Shown in pieces: positions 37,216 to 49,485 of a stretch of 64,000 bases of DNA. Origin of the DNA: Brasenia schreberi (lineage: Eukaryota; Streptophyta; Magnoliopsida; Nymphaeales; Cabombaceae). The stretch's first letter is position 1; each line of letters begins with the position of its first letter. The notes under the pieces were generated by a model. The model was not told the DNA's origin. It worked only from the letters and a program-made list of their open reading frames with translations, and made no database searches. Where the stretch lies: NCBI GenBank assembly GCA_036023115.1, contig JAYKKT010000064.1, positions 4,159,001 through 4,223,000 on the forward strand, written 5' to 3'. The position numbers were made by a program, and so were the translations under genes.

Positions 37216-37217
<2 letters not shown>

Positions 37218-37269
<52 letters not shown>
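37218..37269 (+). repeat. (AT)n(GT)n microsatellite
   Basis: An AT run followed by about 19 GT units, leading into a G/T-rich stretch to about 37590 with no coding signal. Confidence 0.9.
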
Positions 37270-37271
<2 letters not shown>

Positions 37272-37597
37272 AGTGGGGAGTGGCCCGGAGCAGTAGTTGT
37301 GGTGTGTTGGGAGGGATGAGGGGTGTAGTGGATTGTTGCTCGGAGGTGGTATCTGGGTGGTTTGTAGTGGGTTTGAGGGATGTTATCAGGAGAGGGTATA
37401 TCACGGAGTAGAATGTGGGTTCAAGGGTGTATTTGGAGTCATTGGGATAGATGGTCCGGAGGGGTTGTACTAGGGTTTGAGGGGTGTTTTGTGGGGTTGT
37501 TGTGTATGCTTTATATATATAAGTTGAAATGGGATACAGAAGGATCTACTAAGAAGTTTTTGATGCAGGGAGGGTTGTGAGTGGGGAGAAAACCCAC

Positions 37598-38064
37598 TGT
37601 ACCGCACCCTATTGCCATCCCTAGTGTGTGTCTCCAACTAAAGGAATAAGTGCACAACATAATACTCCAATGGAGGAGTACCATGAAGGTGGTGATTTCC
37701 CACAGCTTTGCCATATACTTTTCGTACCTTCGCCAGATTCCTTGCCACATATGCATCAGATGTACTCTGAGTGAAGAGAAGAAGAGCAGAAAATAAAAGG
37801 AGAACATATATGATTTTCAGTTTCTCACAACTTTATTTTCTAGAGAGGATTTACTATTTGATTTTTCTTGTGTCTGAGTTCAATGCATTGCTCTGTATTT
37901 ATAGAGGAGTGTATGACTTCATCCTCTTCGATTTTCTAACTGGGCTTTCCGTTGGGAGCCCCTATCAGTTTGTTATTGTAACCATCCACATAAAGTGGTT
38001 AGATGGTCGGTGTAGCCAATTTCGTAGATGATCATGCTGAGAATGGTCATCTCTCGGCTTTACA
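37598..38064 (-). repeat. 3' LTR of the copia element
   Basis: Starts TG and ends CA on the plus strand and is bounded by CCCAC outside and a polypurine tract inside. It contains CTATAAATAC on the minus strand at 37895-37904, a probable LTR TATA box. The other LTR has a degraded version of the same site near 42990. Confidence 0.7.
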
Positions 38065-38076
38065 TCTCCTACTTTG
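38065..38076 (-). promoter_or_regulatory. Polypurine tract of the copia element
   Basis: On the minus strand CAAAGTAGGAGA directly precedes the LTR start TGTAAAGCC. This is the usual plus-strand priming site of copia elements. Confidence 0.65.
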
Positions 38077-38773
38077 TCATTTGAGATAAATAGTATGACA
38101 TATTGTTTTTGCCTCACTTTTGTAGGGTTTTCTAAGTTATGTTATATATGATTGCTATTCCAATCATTATCTGTTGTGTGGTTTCTTACCTACATAACAA
38201 TCACACATATCTCAAACCCATATTTGCAACATTCTTTAAGAAAAGATTCTTCGTTATACCTTTAGTCACGATGTTTGTTAACATATCATCAGTTGTTATA
38301 TATGAGATAGATATTTCCTTTCTCATAATCATATCATAAACATAGTGATATTTAATCATTATATGCTTGCTTTTCGAGTTATCAGCTCGCTCTTGATCAG
38401 AGTAATTGTTGCATTGTTAGCACATTAAATGACAACCGACTTGTTGGCTATATTCAGCTTCAAATCATGTATAAAGCGGCTTATCCAAAGATACTAGTTA
38501 CAACCATAAAGCAAGCCACATACTTAGCCTCCTGTGTATGTGACGCTACACGATCTTCTTTCTTGCAAGCCCAAGAAATAACTCTACCTCCAAATAAAAA
38601 TATTTGTGCAAAGGTTGGTTTGCTATCATCATTGCTCCCAGCAAAGTCAGTATCTGAATATCCTACCACTTTCAATTCATCTGCTTTAAAACACAATTTC
38701 AACTATTTTGTTCTTTTTTCAAAACTTATATACTTTATCTTATTAACCTTTAACTCTATATCCTTTGAGATAT

Positions 38774-38776
<3 letters not shown>

Positions 38777-38862
<86 letters not shown>
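38777..38862. repeat. (AT)n microsatellite at the RT deletion junction
   Basis: About 43 uninterrupted AT units lie between the RT start and RNase H remnants of the copia element, at the place where the RT palm is missing. Confidence 0.95.
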
Positions 38863-38865
<3 letters not shown>

Positions 38866-39913
38866 ATTTAAATCTCTATTTAAAAAATAATCTTTACATC
38901 TAATTGATATAAATCTAAATCATAATATGTTGATATTGTCAGAATTATCCTTATTGATGCAAATTTTGCAATATGAGAATATATCTCAACATAATTTATT
39001 CCCTCTTTTTGTAACAAACACTTTGCAACTAACTTCGCCTTAAACTTATTGATAGACCCATTGACTTTATATTTCTTTTTCAGAACTTATTTACAGTTTA
39101 CGACTTTTATTCTTTTAGCAAATCGACTAATTCTTAGACTTCGTTTTTCTCAATAGATTATATTTTATCATCCATGACTTTTTCCTAGTCTACACATTTA
39201 GATGAGTCAATAATCTGCCGATAAGCCAAGTTATCGATCAACTCATCTAAATCCACTTAATTACAAACTTCCTCTACAAGATAAGTGTGATAATCTTTTA
39301 AGTAGAATGGTGTGACCTTAGGTCTTTTATGTCCACTCAAAGTTTCAGTTTGTTCAAGAAGTTCATGTGTGGGTTAAAATGATGATTGATCTTATATCTT
39401 CTAGATCGTTAATATACTCATCATCATTTTCAAAGATGTCATTCATAGTATCTTTTAAGAATTCAGCATCCCTACTTTCTATAAGGTTATGGTCATTGTG
39501 ATAAAATTGATATCTCTTAGAGCTTTTAGGTTATCCGATGAATACACATCTTAAGGACCTATTGTCTAGCTTGACTCTGGACTATTCTAGGATCTCCACA
39601 TGAGTGATAGATCCCCACCTCATAATATGACTTAGGTTGAGTTTTCTTCCAAACCATCTCATATGATATATAGAATACAACTTTACATAATACTCTGTTA
39701 AGTATATATATAATTATACTTACTACTTCTTTTCAAAATATCCTTCGTAGAAAAACATCTATTAACATAAATCTTTTCATATTTAATAAAGTCTTATAAT
39801 ATCTCTCTGCTACACCATTTTGTTGAGGTATCCTGCATATTATATTTTTTTTACAATACTAAAGTCTTTACGGAATTCTAAAATTTTTATGGAGGGATAT
39901 TCTCTACCCTTAT

Positions 39914-39956
39914 AGTCGACCCCGTCTAGTATGGGAAAAGGCTTAGTTGTTGTTGT
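39914..39956 (+). mobile_element. 43-bp RTE LINE tail nested in the copia integrase
   Basis: The insert contains GTCGACCCCGTCTAGTATGG and ends GGCTTAGTTGTTGTTGT, the extreme 3' end of the LINE family. It is flanked by a perfect 17-bp duplication, ATATTCTCTACCCTTAT, at 39897-39913 and 39957-39973. The retroposed copy is thus almost completely 5'-truncated. Confidence 0.93.
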
Positions 39957-42669
39957 ATATTCTCTACCCTTATCCGATCTCAAAACTTTGATTATATGCT
40001 CCAATTGGTTCTCAACTTTCTGCTTATATTCTTTGAATGATTTAAGTTTTCTCATATTTATGTGCTAAGAGATATATGTATGTATATCTCGAGTAATCAT
40101 CGATAAAAGTTAAAAAATATATCTTACTATTATGAGATTTTATCCTAAAATGTCCACATAAATCAATATTAATGATTTTTAACAAGGTTGTTGCCCTTTT
40201 ATTTACTTGAGAAATATTTTTCTTCTCATTTTCTTTTATATTCAGGTTTCACACTCAGTAAAAGTGTTTTCATAAAATCTAGGTAATAACTTAAAGTTGA
40301 TTAATTTTCTCAACTTCTTTAAATTTATATGACCCAAGCTTTTATGCCATGCATTTATTAATATAAATAGAAGAATCTTCATTTTTATTAATATTCAGTT
40401 TGAATAACTAATGTTATACATCAAACTTACTAGAGAAAACTACTCTCCCATGCTTCCCAACAATTACTTTTCCAACAATAAACCTGACCTAAAAATCCTT
40501 CTTAATCAAGATAGGGACTGAAACCAGATTGCGCCTTATAATTGGCACAATCAATACATCAATCAAAACAATCGGTGTGTCTTGTGCATATATTCTAAAG
40601 GACCAAATTCTAAAAATAACTGAGAAAGTGTTATTTCTCATGTATACACGTTGTTCTCCTAGTTTGTATTCCTTTAGGTCCATTGCCTCTTCCTTGCCCT
40701 TCAAAATATGTCTCATCACTCTTAAGTCAATCCACTAGTTAGTCAACAGGCGATCCATGTATAAGAATTTAGATATCATGCAAATTATATATTGCTTCTT
40801 TAATTGTCCACGTTGATGGGTGTTTCTATCATTCTTGTTATGACAATCCATTTTGCAGTGCCCCATTTTTCGCAGTTAAAGCACTTGACCCGATAAGCGA
40901 TTTCTTGTATTTTTTTTAAAGATTAATTGTTCTTTTTATCCTTTTTGTCAAACTTCTTCTTTTGTTTATTTTTCTTATAGTTAGTTTCATAGTTGAACCC
41001 TATCTTGTCTTGAATTAATAGTAATCTTTCTTTCTTGTTTAATTGTTATCATAATGGACAATTTAGAAAGACTTGTCTCAAGCCCTAGTCTAAGGGTTAT
41101 AGCGATCATGTCGCATGATCGGAAGACTATTCAATATTGTGGATATCTTCATGGGTTATGGGAAGATTGATTTGGCTATAACTAAGTCTATTGTCATTAC
41201 TAGCATCTGGTCCACATGTTCCACTATATTATCTTCTTCTTTCATCTTATAGGACTTTATTTGTGTAGTAATAGTGAACATATAGCTTAATTGTTGTATC
41301 ATATTTAGTTGTTACCAAATAAACTACTCTTTTATTGTCTCATATTTTTCAAAGACCCTAATCAAGTCATCTTTCATGTATTTTAACATAATACTCATTG
41401 CTATCATGTTATCCTTTAAGAATGTTTCATACAATTCTTTTTATTTCTCAGTAGCGTAAGGGGGTGGTGGACTTATAGTTTTCTATAGTACATAATGTAC
41501 ACCATCTACTCTAAGAGCTAACATGACTCTTCTTTTACACTTTTGAAAATTAAGATTATTTAATTTTTCTGTTTTGTGAATTCTAACACACATATTCTAA
41601 AGTTCATTTTTATGTGCTTAGCAAAAATATCAATTATATGATCTAATAGGAAAACATTTAATAAGCAACATATAATAGATAACCAACTACTATGGTACTT
41701 AAAAGCAATTTCAAACATATTTTAAGTATAATTTTTGAGCTTTTAATAACTTAATTTTGTTATTTATAAAACCAAACTAGAGACAAATCTGTAATTTATC
41801 TTATTTTTCTTGCCACTATAATTTTTCCAAATATCCAAGGACAAACCAAGAATTTTACCCTTCTGTCCGGTTTTGTAATTTTTCAAAAAGGACAGGAGGA
41901 GAATAGTAAAAATGGTACTTGGTTTTTCAGTAAAATTTATAATTAATCGAGGCCAAGATAATAATTTTGTTATTCTATCTGAATTTGTCAATTTTCTTAA
42001 AGACAGGGACAATCCTATCTTTTAACACAGTGGCAAGACTGAATAAAAACTCGTCCATGAACATGAATGTAATTCAATAAGCCGATATTTCATAATTTTT
42101 ATAAACATTTAGAGGGCAAAGTTGTCATTTTGACTGTTTGGGGGGTAAAATCATCTTTTTACTCAAAAATATTTGGATATTTTGATAATTTTACCTAATG
42201 ACATACTATATTTTTCAAAAACAGCTAGGAGCATAACATGCTTTTCAATTTGTTGCACGAGGCAATTTTCTTAAACCGCTAGTGGTTTAGAAAACCGCGG
42301 TTTTTGCCCATGGTTTTTAAAAACCACCAAGTGGTTTTCAACCTTTGAGAAAGAGAGGATATAAAAATGGGAAAGAGGGAGGGAGGGAGAGAGAGAAGCA
42401 GAGAGGGAGGAATGTCGACGGCCTATGGCCTCCGATCGTTTGTCCTTGGGCGACGGTCACCGACCGTTTGTCTTCTAGTCTCTACAAGGTTTTCTCTGGT
42501 TCTAGCTGACGGCCTTGTAGTCGTCTTTTGTTTTCTGTTTCTTAGTATTTATCTCCAGTTGTTGGCCTTCTAGCCTCTGCAAGGCTTTCCTTTGACCCAG
42601 CATCCTTGTGACTTCTTCTTTTTCTTATCGCCTGTCTCAGGCCACTGTTGGTGGTTTTCGACAGACGGC

Positions 42670-43124
42670 ATGTTCATTTCTAGAGTTCTCTTTTCTTTTC
42701 ACCCTCTTTTTTTTTCGTTTCTTAAATAAATACTAATAGTGTACTTCTCTTTTGAAGATGACCTCGTTCTTATACTAGTGAAGGCGACTTCCTATAACTT
42801 TGTCAAATACTTCTCATATCTTCGTCGTATTTCTTGCCAGATACAAAGCGGATGGGCTCTGAGTGAAGAGAAGAAAAGCATAAAAGAAAGAGAAGAACAT
42901 GTATGATTCTCGGTTTCTCACGGTCGGATTTTTTAGAGAGTATATTTTTCTTGTGTGCCTTGTGTGTTTTAGTCCAATGCATTGCTCTATATTTGTAGAG
43001 CAGCGTTTGGCTTTCTCCTCTCGAATTCTCTTACTGGGTTTTCCGACCTTTATTGTAACTATGGACTAGATGGCCGATCTAACCGTGGATGATGGCCATT
43101 ATCATCATCCATGATAGGCCTGCA
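42670..43124 (-). repeat. 5' LTR of the copia element
   Basis: Similarity to the left LTR is clear from about 42740 to the terminal CTGCA at 43124. The inner edge is uncertain, because similarity fades before 42740 and no tRNA primer site follows. Confidence 0.6.
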
Positions 43125-43930
<806 letters not shown>

Positions 43931-43954
43931 TTCTGTACATAGAATAGTCTTCCT

Positions 43955-44224
43955 CTACCTGTTGTGCAGAGGATCAGGGCACGACGGGATCCATCTTTTG
44001 CTGGCACTGAACGATCCGCCAAATTCCCCAGCAGAAGCAACATCTGGCATTGTACTAGCTGTTTCCACCTTATTATTATTCACGACCTCCTCCTCTTCAT
44101 AATAATAATGACTCATCACTCCGCCTACCATCAAATCTCTGCCTTCAACAGCAGCAGCACTCAGCACTATCAGAACATACAAACCCAGTTTCTTTCTAAA
44201 GTTCAGCATCTTGCATCTACTCAT
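43955..44224 (-). CDS. CLE27: CLE27-like signalling peptide precursor
   Basis: The frame ends in SKRWIPSCPDPLHNR and a stop codon. RWIPSCPDPLHN is a CLE dodecapeptide, one residue before the C-terminus, preceded by a Lys as in other precursors. The Cys at peptide position 6, where most CLE peptides have Gly, matches Arabidopsis CLE27 (RIVPSCPDPLHN, recalled). The N-terminal hydrophobic stretch LGLYVLIVLSAAAVEG is a secretion signal; the middle is variable with an acidic EEEEVV run. Three in-frame ATGs exist: 44242, 44224 and 44209. I prefer 44224 because TTATCAG just before it looks like a splice acceptor of a leader intron. This gives 89 residues. The mature peptide is expected to act outside the cell on a leucine-rich-repeat receptor kinase; the specific receptor is unknown to me. 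Confidence 0.88.
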   Translation of the reverse strand: MSRCKMLNFRKKLGLYVLIVLSAAAVEGRDLMVGGVMSHYYYEEEEVVNNNKVETASTMPDVASAGEFGGSFSASKRWIPSCPDPLHNR

Positions 44225-44242
44225 CTGATAACAACCCACCAA

Positions 44243-45205
44243 TCAAGAAAGAAAATCAGCCAAGAATCAAAACAAAATATCGCTTCTAATGATCTCTGTC
44301 TCTAAGCTCTTCAAAGATCCAAGAGGAAAACTGACCTATGGCCTTTGCTTAACCATGAAAGAAGAAAGAATCAGGAGGGTAGATAATTAATGCTACTCTT
44401 GGTCGATCTGAAAATTGAGAAAATATTGTGATGGCAGGTGAGACAAGTGTATAAATGAGCTGCGACAGATGTTTGTGGGAGTTGGGAGCTCTTAAATACA
44501 GGGGCCCCTTTCATACAGTCTATAAACAGCGGCTTCCACGTGACGCCAGCAGTATCCTGTTGTTTCTCTTCATCATTTTTCCATGTGCACCCTCGTATCA
44601 TATTCTTCGAACGTTAAATCTGCCAATAAAAACACCACCATTCTTTAGTTGATCCCTTGTTTGGGGGAAAAAGCTTGGTTTTTGTCTTGGTAATCATTTG
44701 ATGATGATGTTGTTAAGCCGGTTTCTTGGGTCCATGCCGCTTGCACTAGATGGCTTTGACAATCATTCTTTAGTTAATCGGTTCTTTGCACCAGACCGAG
44801 CACTATGGTTTTCGTTTATTTGCTGTTAATGGTTTATTGGCAGAGAAAGGTAACCCCGTTTCCTCGGTTCATGGCGGAAAAGAAACTTTTCGACATACCC
44901 TTCGGTTCTCCAGCATGGTCATATTAAAAATTCAGAAGTCCCCTCGTTTTGTCTCCCCTTTTACCACAAACTGAGGGGGGTAGGTTCATCTTTGCTGGAT
45001 CCTTTTCTTCGTATGTGCAGTAACTGCATTCACGCACACCTACACACGTGTGTGAGAGAGAGAGAGGGGCTAACCCAATCACCTAATTCACTTTTTTTTA
45101 TTGAGAATCACCGATTGCTTCATAATTAGTTATTGAGGATTGTATGTGAGAAATATATATTATATAACCTCGGAGTCAATCTTGTGCTATAACTTTTTCA
45201 GACTT
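44243..45205. other. CLE27-like upstream region and spacer
   Basis: This is the presumed promoter of the minus-strand CLE gene. Open frames are short and unremarkable. A GA tract is at about 45052-45066. Confidence 0.5.
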
Positions 45206-45430
45206 TTCATATTTCGGGCCGGAAGCTCCACCTTGGTTCAGTGTATATCCGGCGTGGTTTTCATGATGGATTTGTTTATTGTGGGGCTGCTAGTTTTACA
45301 AACTAGGTTTTTATTGCTTTTTCATATTTCGGGCCGGAAGCTCCACCTTGGTTCAGCGTATATCGGGCCTGATTTTAATGATGGATTTGTTTATTGTGGG
45401 GCTGCTTGTTTTACAAACTACGTTTTTATT

Positions 45431-45433
<3 letters not shown>
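45206..45433 (+). repeat. 115-bp tandem duplication
   Basis: TTCATATTTCGGGCCGGAAG begins at 45206 and 45321. Both units run through GGATTTGTTTATTGTGGGGC and TTTTTATTGCT with a handful of differences. A (CT)n tract of about 16 units follows. Confidence 0.95.
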
Positions 45434-45466
<33 letters not shown>

Positions 45467-45777
45467 GGACCTTTAGCAAATGGATAATCCATTGAAACTC
45501 TTCTTACTATACTGTTCTACCGTGGGCAAAACTGTGCCATACTTTCGATCTTGAATTGTAACAAAAGCGACACAGTTGCCGTCGGAGAAAGGAGAGAGCT
45601 CATATTCAACACTGTATGATACAGACGAACGAAGTTACAACGCTCAAAAATGAAAGAATGAAAAGTCGGGTTCAGTAGGGTAATGGAAACCCGAGTTTCA
45701 GGTATCTTAGATCTCAACATCAACCGCAAGCCCTCATTTGTTTTTATCTAATCCTATACTGAATTCCCCGAAATGGC

Positions 45778-48700
45778 TCACAATGCCCCAACAGTGACAG
45801 TGAACAAGTAAAGTTTCAGCACAATAGCAAGAGCCACCTGCAACAGAAAGATGCCGGCAACAATGAGAAACCAGCTCTCGCCCGAAGACTTTATGTGCGT
45901 CCGAAGGTTAAGAGCAACAAAGCATGCAGACATGAACCCAGCAACACCTGCTACTACCCATCTAAAGATTTCAATCGGCACGATAGACAGGCACTGCAGA
46001 CGAAAATACAAGAAGTTTCAGAAAATCAACTTGGAGAGTGAATTCGAATTCACATTATGATTGGGGAGCATATAGACTTACAGATGCAGGAATGAAAACA
46101 AAGAGAGAATAGACATACAAGCACCACAGCTGAACAAGGCCAGACGAAACAGAGAAGTACTTGAGAATGAGGTATAAAGCGAGGGGGACAACGGTGACAT
46201 AGCCATAGAACAATCCTGCTGACCATGTCACTAGGTTTATATCATAATTCCACTCCTTTTTCTGCAGCTTGTGTGCAATATAGGTCACAAACGTCCCTAT
46301 GGCAGCAGCTACAAAGATCAAGGTTGTGCAGATCCAGAAAGGACCATACCTGAGAACATAAATATTCAAGAATGGTTTTATGATCAGAATCAAGATTCAA
46401 GATGAAAAGTGCAAATATCATGAGTTAACTTGCGTGCATAACAGATACGAACAAATTCAAATTGTTTTTATACACACCAACTTCAGAAAGCACATGAGCT
46501 TGGGGAAGCAACAGACATATGGATAGATTTGTAATTATCAGATGCAAGAAATACAGGCCAGAGGAGGCCTTCAACATTCTCTTTTCTATCAGGATTCCTC
46601 GCAACAAGTGATACACATTCAGCCTAGAAATCCACAATGATATCAGACAAAGTAAACAAACGACAAAGAACTTGAGAAAAACATAGAGCGGGTTTTCCTA
46701 TGTGTTCCTCAAATTTCACATCAAGAAATGTCAACTTAAAGCAGTGGCATCTCCATGGCACATATCCGCTGGAACAGAAAGCCTGTAGTGACTATGCTTT
46801 GGAGTGTTCAAATGGTACTCCTTGAAAGAAAAAGAAAAAACTTAAACTAATTCCTGAACCATAAGAAGAACCTGGCGTGTAATGCTTATTTTTCCCCTTC
46901 TCCTTTTAGACGTACTTCATTGCACTAAATGAAGCAGCTAGTACGTGAAACCCAAACATACATAATGTTCAATGTAAAACATCAATTGTCTAAATTGTAA
47001 GTCATTTTTAGAGACTTGATATCTAAATTATCTTCCATTACAATCAGATTACGGCCCGTGTCATATCCACATGGCCGTCTACACTTAAAAGTAAAGCAAG
47101 TTTCTTATTTAAACACATACAATATGCATTACTATGATAAAAATTGGCATTCAGGTTGCTAAGAAAAACAAAAGTTAATCAATCTTGTTTCGATTAAGTT
47201 CAAGTACAAAAATGGACGAACAGCTGAAGGGTGAGTCACGTAGGTATCAATCATCTCCTCATACCAAACACAAACATTAAGATATTTGCATGGAAGATAA
47301 AGACACCAACAGTTAACCTGGATCAAGCATGCTGGTGCTTTCAATGTTGAAAGCAACTTAAATATTAAGCATCATAATATCCTTTAACCGAGCATATAAC
47401 CAGACTTAAGCATGTAGCTCTGCCCATTGTATTTTCAAGGTCTCAACTAGCCCATCATTTAGGTGGAAGCCAATGTGCATGTACCTAACCATTTTGCTTC
47501 TCCCAAACAAGTGAAAACTGGACACAGAATGAGTTAGAATGAGATCATACTGAGTTTCTATCACGTGCATGCAGCTTAACAGCTGCACAGAATCTGCCTC
47601 GCAGTTCAGTTCCAGCAGTTCAAAGGAGAGATTGACCATGTAGCAACCACATGTGATATACTTTAGAGAATAGCATTAGCTATCTATAGCCTAGTAGGCC
47701 AGGTTCTGAGCATAGAACCCACCTTTTCTAACACGCAATTGATGAACAGGTAATGCTTCCTTATTGTATGGTATATAACTCCATATTGGGACCTTACAAT
47801 AAGCTCTTGTATTCTTCCAATGTTCGTGTGCTTTCAGTGGTTGAGTTGGCTTTGTAGAAGTGGTATACTATTAAATTTTGTGTCTGATGTAACCCTCTAC
47901 CACATTGATAATAGCACATCGATAACCAGAATGAGAAAAGGGGAAACATCAACGCCTCTGGGAATAACGATTGATCTCCAATAATAGACTTGCTAAAGAA
48001 CCAAGCCATAGAGTAGTTAGCACAGGCACCACAGAAAGGTATTTTTTGATATCTCACATTGAAAATCCTCCAAGATACCAACTAGAAATAGATTTCCCTG
48101 ATCCAAGCCACAAAGGCTTGTGGCAGAAGCAATACCAGGACAGTTAAAGGCGGATATCTCAGCCGGAGGTTAAAATCCCACACATGTGGGGTATGCCTAT
48201 GTCAAACATTATTAACACCAAGAAGTTAACCTTCACGATCACACCGTTGAGCACATCAACATTCATTATACAGCAAAAGACAAACTGAACTTATGAGATT
48301 GGTTAATGTCGATAAAGACAACCAAGGAAAAGAAAGAAGATTTACGATGCTGATCAAAGTGAGATACCACACAGCTCATTACAGCTTACATTGACACTAA
48401 AGCTACCAAAATCTCAAAATCAGTTATTTCATAATGCTAAACTGCCCATCAATAAAGGAAGTTTGTACACTCACATGAACACGTGCAAACCAACTTTTCC
48501 TAAGAATGAAGCAGATTAAGTTTGCTACAAAAGAGCCACAATTAAACGTTGAACAAGCAACTTACAGATCAGGATTGTTACTAGTCTTCTCAGAAAAGTT
48601 CCCTTTGAAAGGAACAAAGGAGTCCGTAATTCTTTCTACAACATCTGAAGTGTCGACATCGAAATATGGCTTGTAAGCAGCAACCGAGAACATACTGAAC

Positions 48701-49485
48701 CAGCCAGTTTGTTGGGTTTCATCGCCACTGCTTCCGGAGGCTGGTTTTGAAAACGTATCTAAGAAATACCAACAACGCAACCCCAATTATGCAACGTCTC
48801 CACACAAAACTAAACCTAAATTCGAGCATGCATTACAAAGCTATCCAAGAGATAAATAATGTACTAATCTACCCCAAATATAACACCATGAAAGCTCTTT
48901 CAGTTGAGAAATTAACCACTGAGAAGCCTAAAATCTAAATACAGAGAGTCCAACCGTCGGCATCAGACGGAGGCCTGTAGGACCCAGAAATCTTTCCCTG
49001 GGCACCACTTGGGGGAAACGTCTGAAGATTCGAATCTACATACATAATTCAACAACACCCACAAAGTTTAACAACAGATCCATCAAATCCCAAAACTTTC
49101 AACAATAAATCTCTCCAAATTTTCTAAATTCTACAGCTATGTGTCCATCCTCATCTAGAAGAATAAATACCGGAGAATTTCAAGGCGACGTGGTCGGGCA
49201 CTGAAACTGCCAGCAATTCAAATAGAAATAAAAAGATCTAGGAACCCCAAGCGGAAAGACCATACGTAAAATACAAACCAAATATTACACAAAAGGGATT
49301 TAAAATACAAACCAAATATTACAGAAGTGCAAAACCAAAATGCAAGGAAATTTCAGATGATTGAAAGATCTCACAAAAGAGATTTAAACACAAAGATAAT
49401 GAAGGAGAAGGAGATGGGATCTTACGGGGACAGATCCGGAGAACTTCTGGTTGTCGAGACTCGTATACCCACCACCGGACATCAT
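45778..49485 (-). CDS. Yip1-family integral membrane protein (YIPF1/2-like)
   Basis: Six minus-strand exons: 49485-49426, about 49210-49171, 49035-48955, 48758-48566, 46349-46082 and 45993-45778. Total about 285 residues. The N-terminus reads [20 protein letters not shown], then [18 protein letters not shown] and [26 protein letters not shown] leads into the Yip1 domain: [76 protein letters not shown] and a last hydrophobic segment, about five membrane spans. Yip1 proteins sit in ER-Golgi/TGN membranes and work with Rab GTPases in vesicle traffic. It resembles Arabidopsis At2g39805 from memory. Exon 2 is the weak point: only a start at 49210, after a TG dinucleotide, keeps the frame; the nearest AG would shift it by 4 bases. 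All other junctions are GT-AG. Confidence 0.92.
49267..49323 (+). repeat. 23-bp direct repeat in Yip1 intron 1
   Basis: TAAAATACAAACCAAATATT plus ACA occurs at 49267-49289 and 49301-49323, only 34 bp apart and identical. Confidence 0.9.

Larger units (their letters stand above)
38480..41640 (-). pseudogene. Copia gag-pol remnant with RT core deleted
   Basis: On the minus strand, in order: a gag-like region; a CCHC zinc knuckle at 40883-40845 split by a frameshift; a pre-integrase segment at 40719-40489; integrase pieces from about 40250 (LRSDKGREY near 39950) to about 39430 (KLDNRSLRCVFIG, then SRDAEF); the start of reverse transcriptase at about 39240-38880; and an RNase H piece at 38702-38481 (VVGYSDTDFAGS, EAKYVA). 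The catalytic palm of RT is missing: its frame stops just before an (AT)n tract at 38777-38862, and RNase H resumes after it. Many stops are present and nothing is functional. Confidence 0.85.
37598..43124 (-). mobile_element. Degenerate Ty1-copia LTR retrotransposon
   Basis: The element runs on the minus strand. Its 3' LTR is at 37598-38064 and its 5' LTR is at about 42670-43124. The LTRs share long colinear similarity, for example CTCTGAGTGAAGAGAAGAA and TCCAATGCATTGCTCT-like blocks. The outer flanks are CCCAC at 37593-37597 and 43125-43129, a 5-bp target-site duplication with TG...CA ends. The inner edge of the left LTR abuts CAAAGTAGGAGA (minus strand, 38065-38076), a typical copia polypurine tract. 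Internal domains follow copia order on the minus strand: gag (about 41640-40900), zinc knuckle, protease and pre-integrase region, integrase, RT start, RNase H. No primer-binding site could be identified. Frames are heavily broken and LTR divergence is obvious, so the element is old and immobile. Confidence 0.8.
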
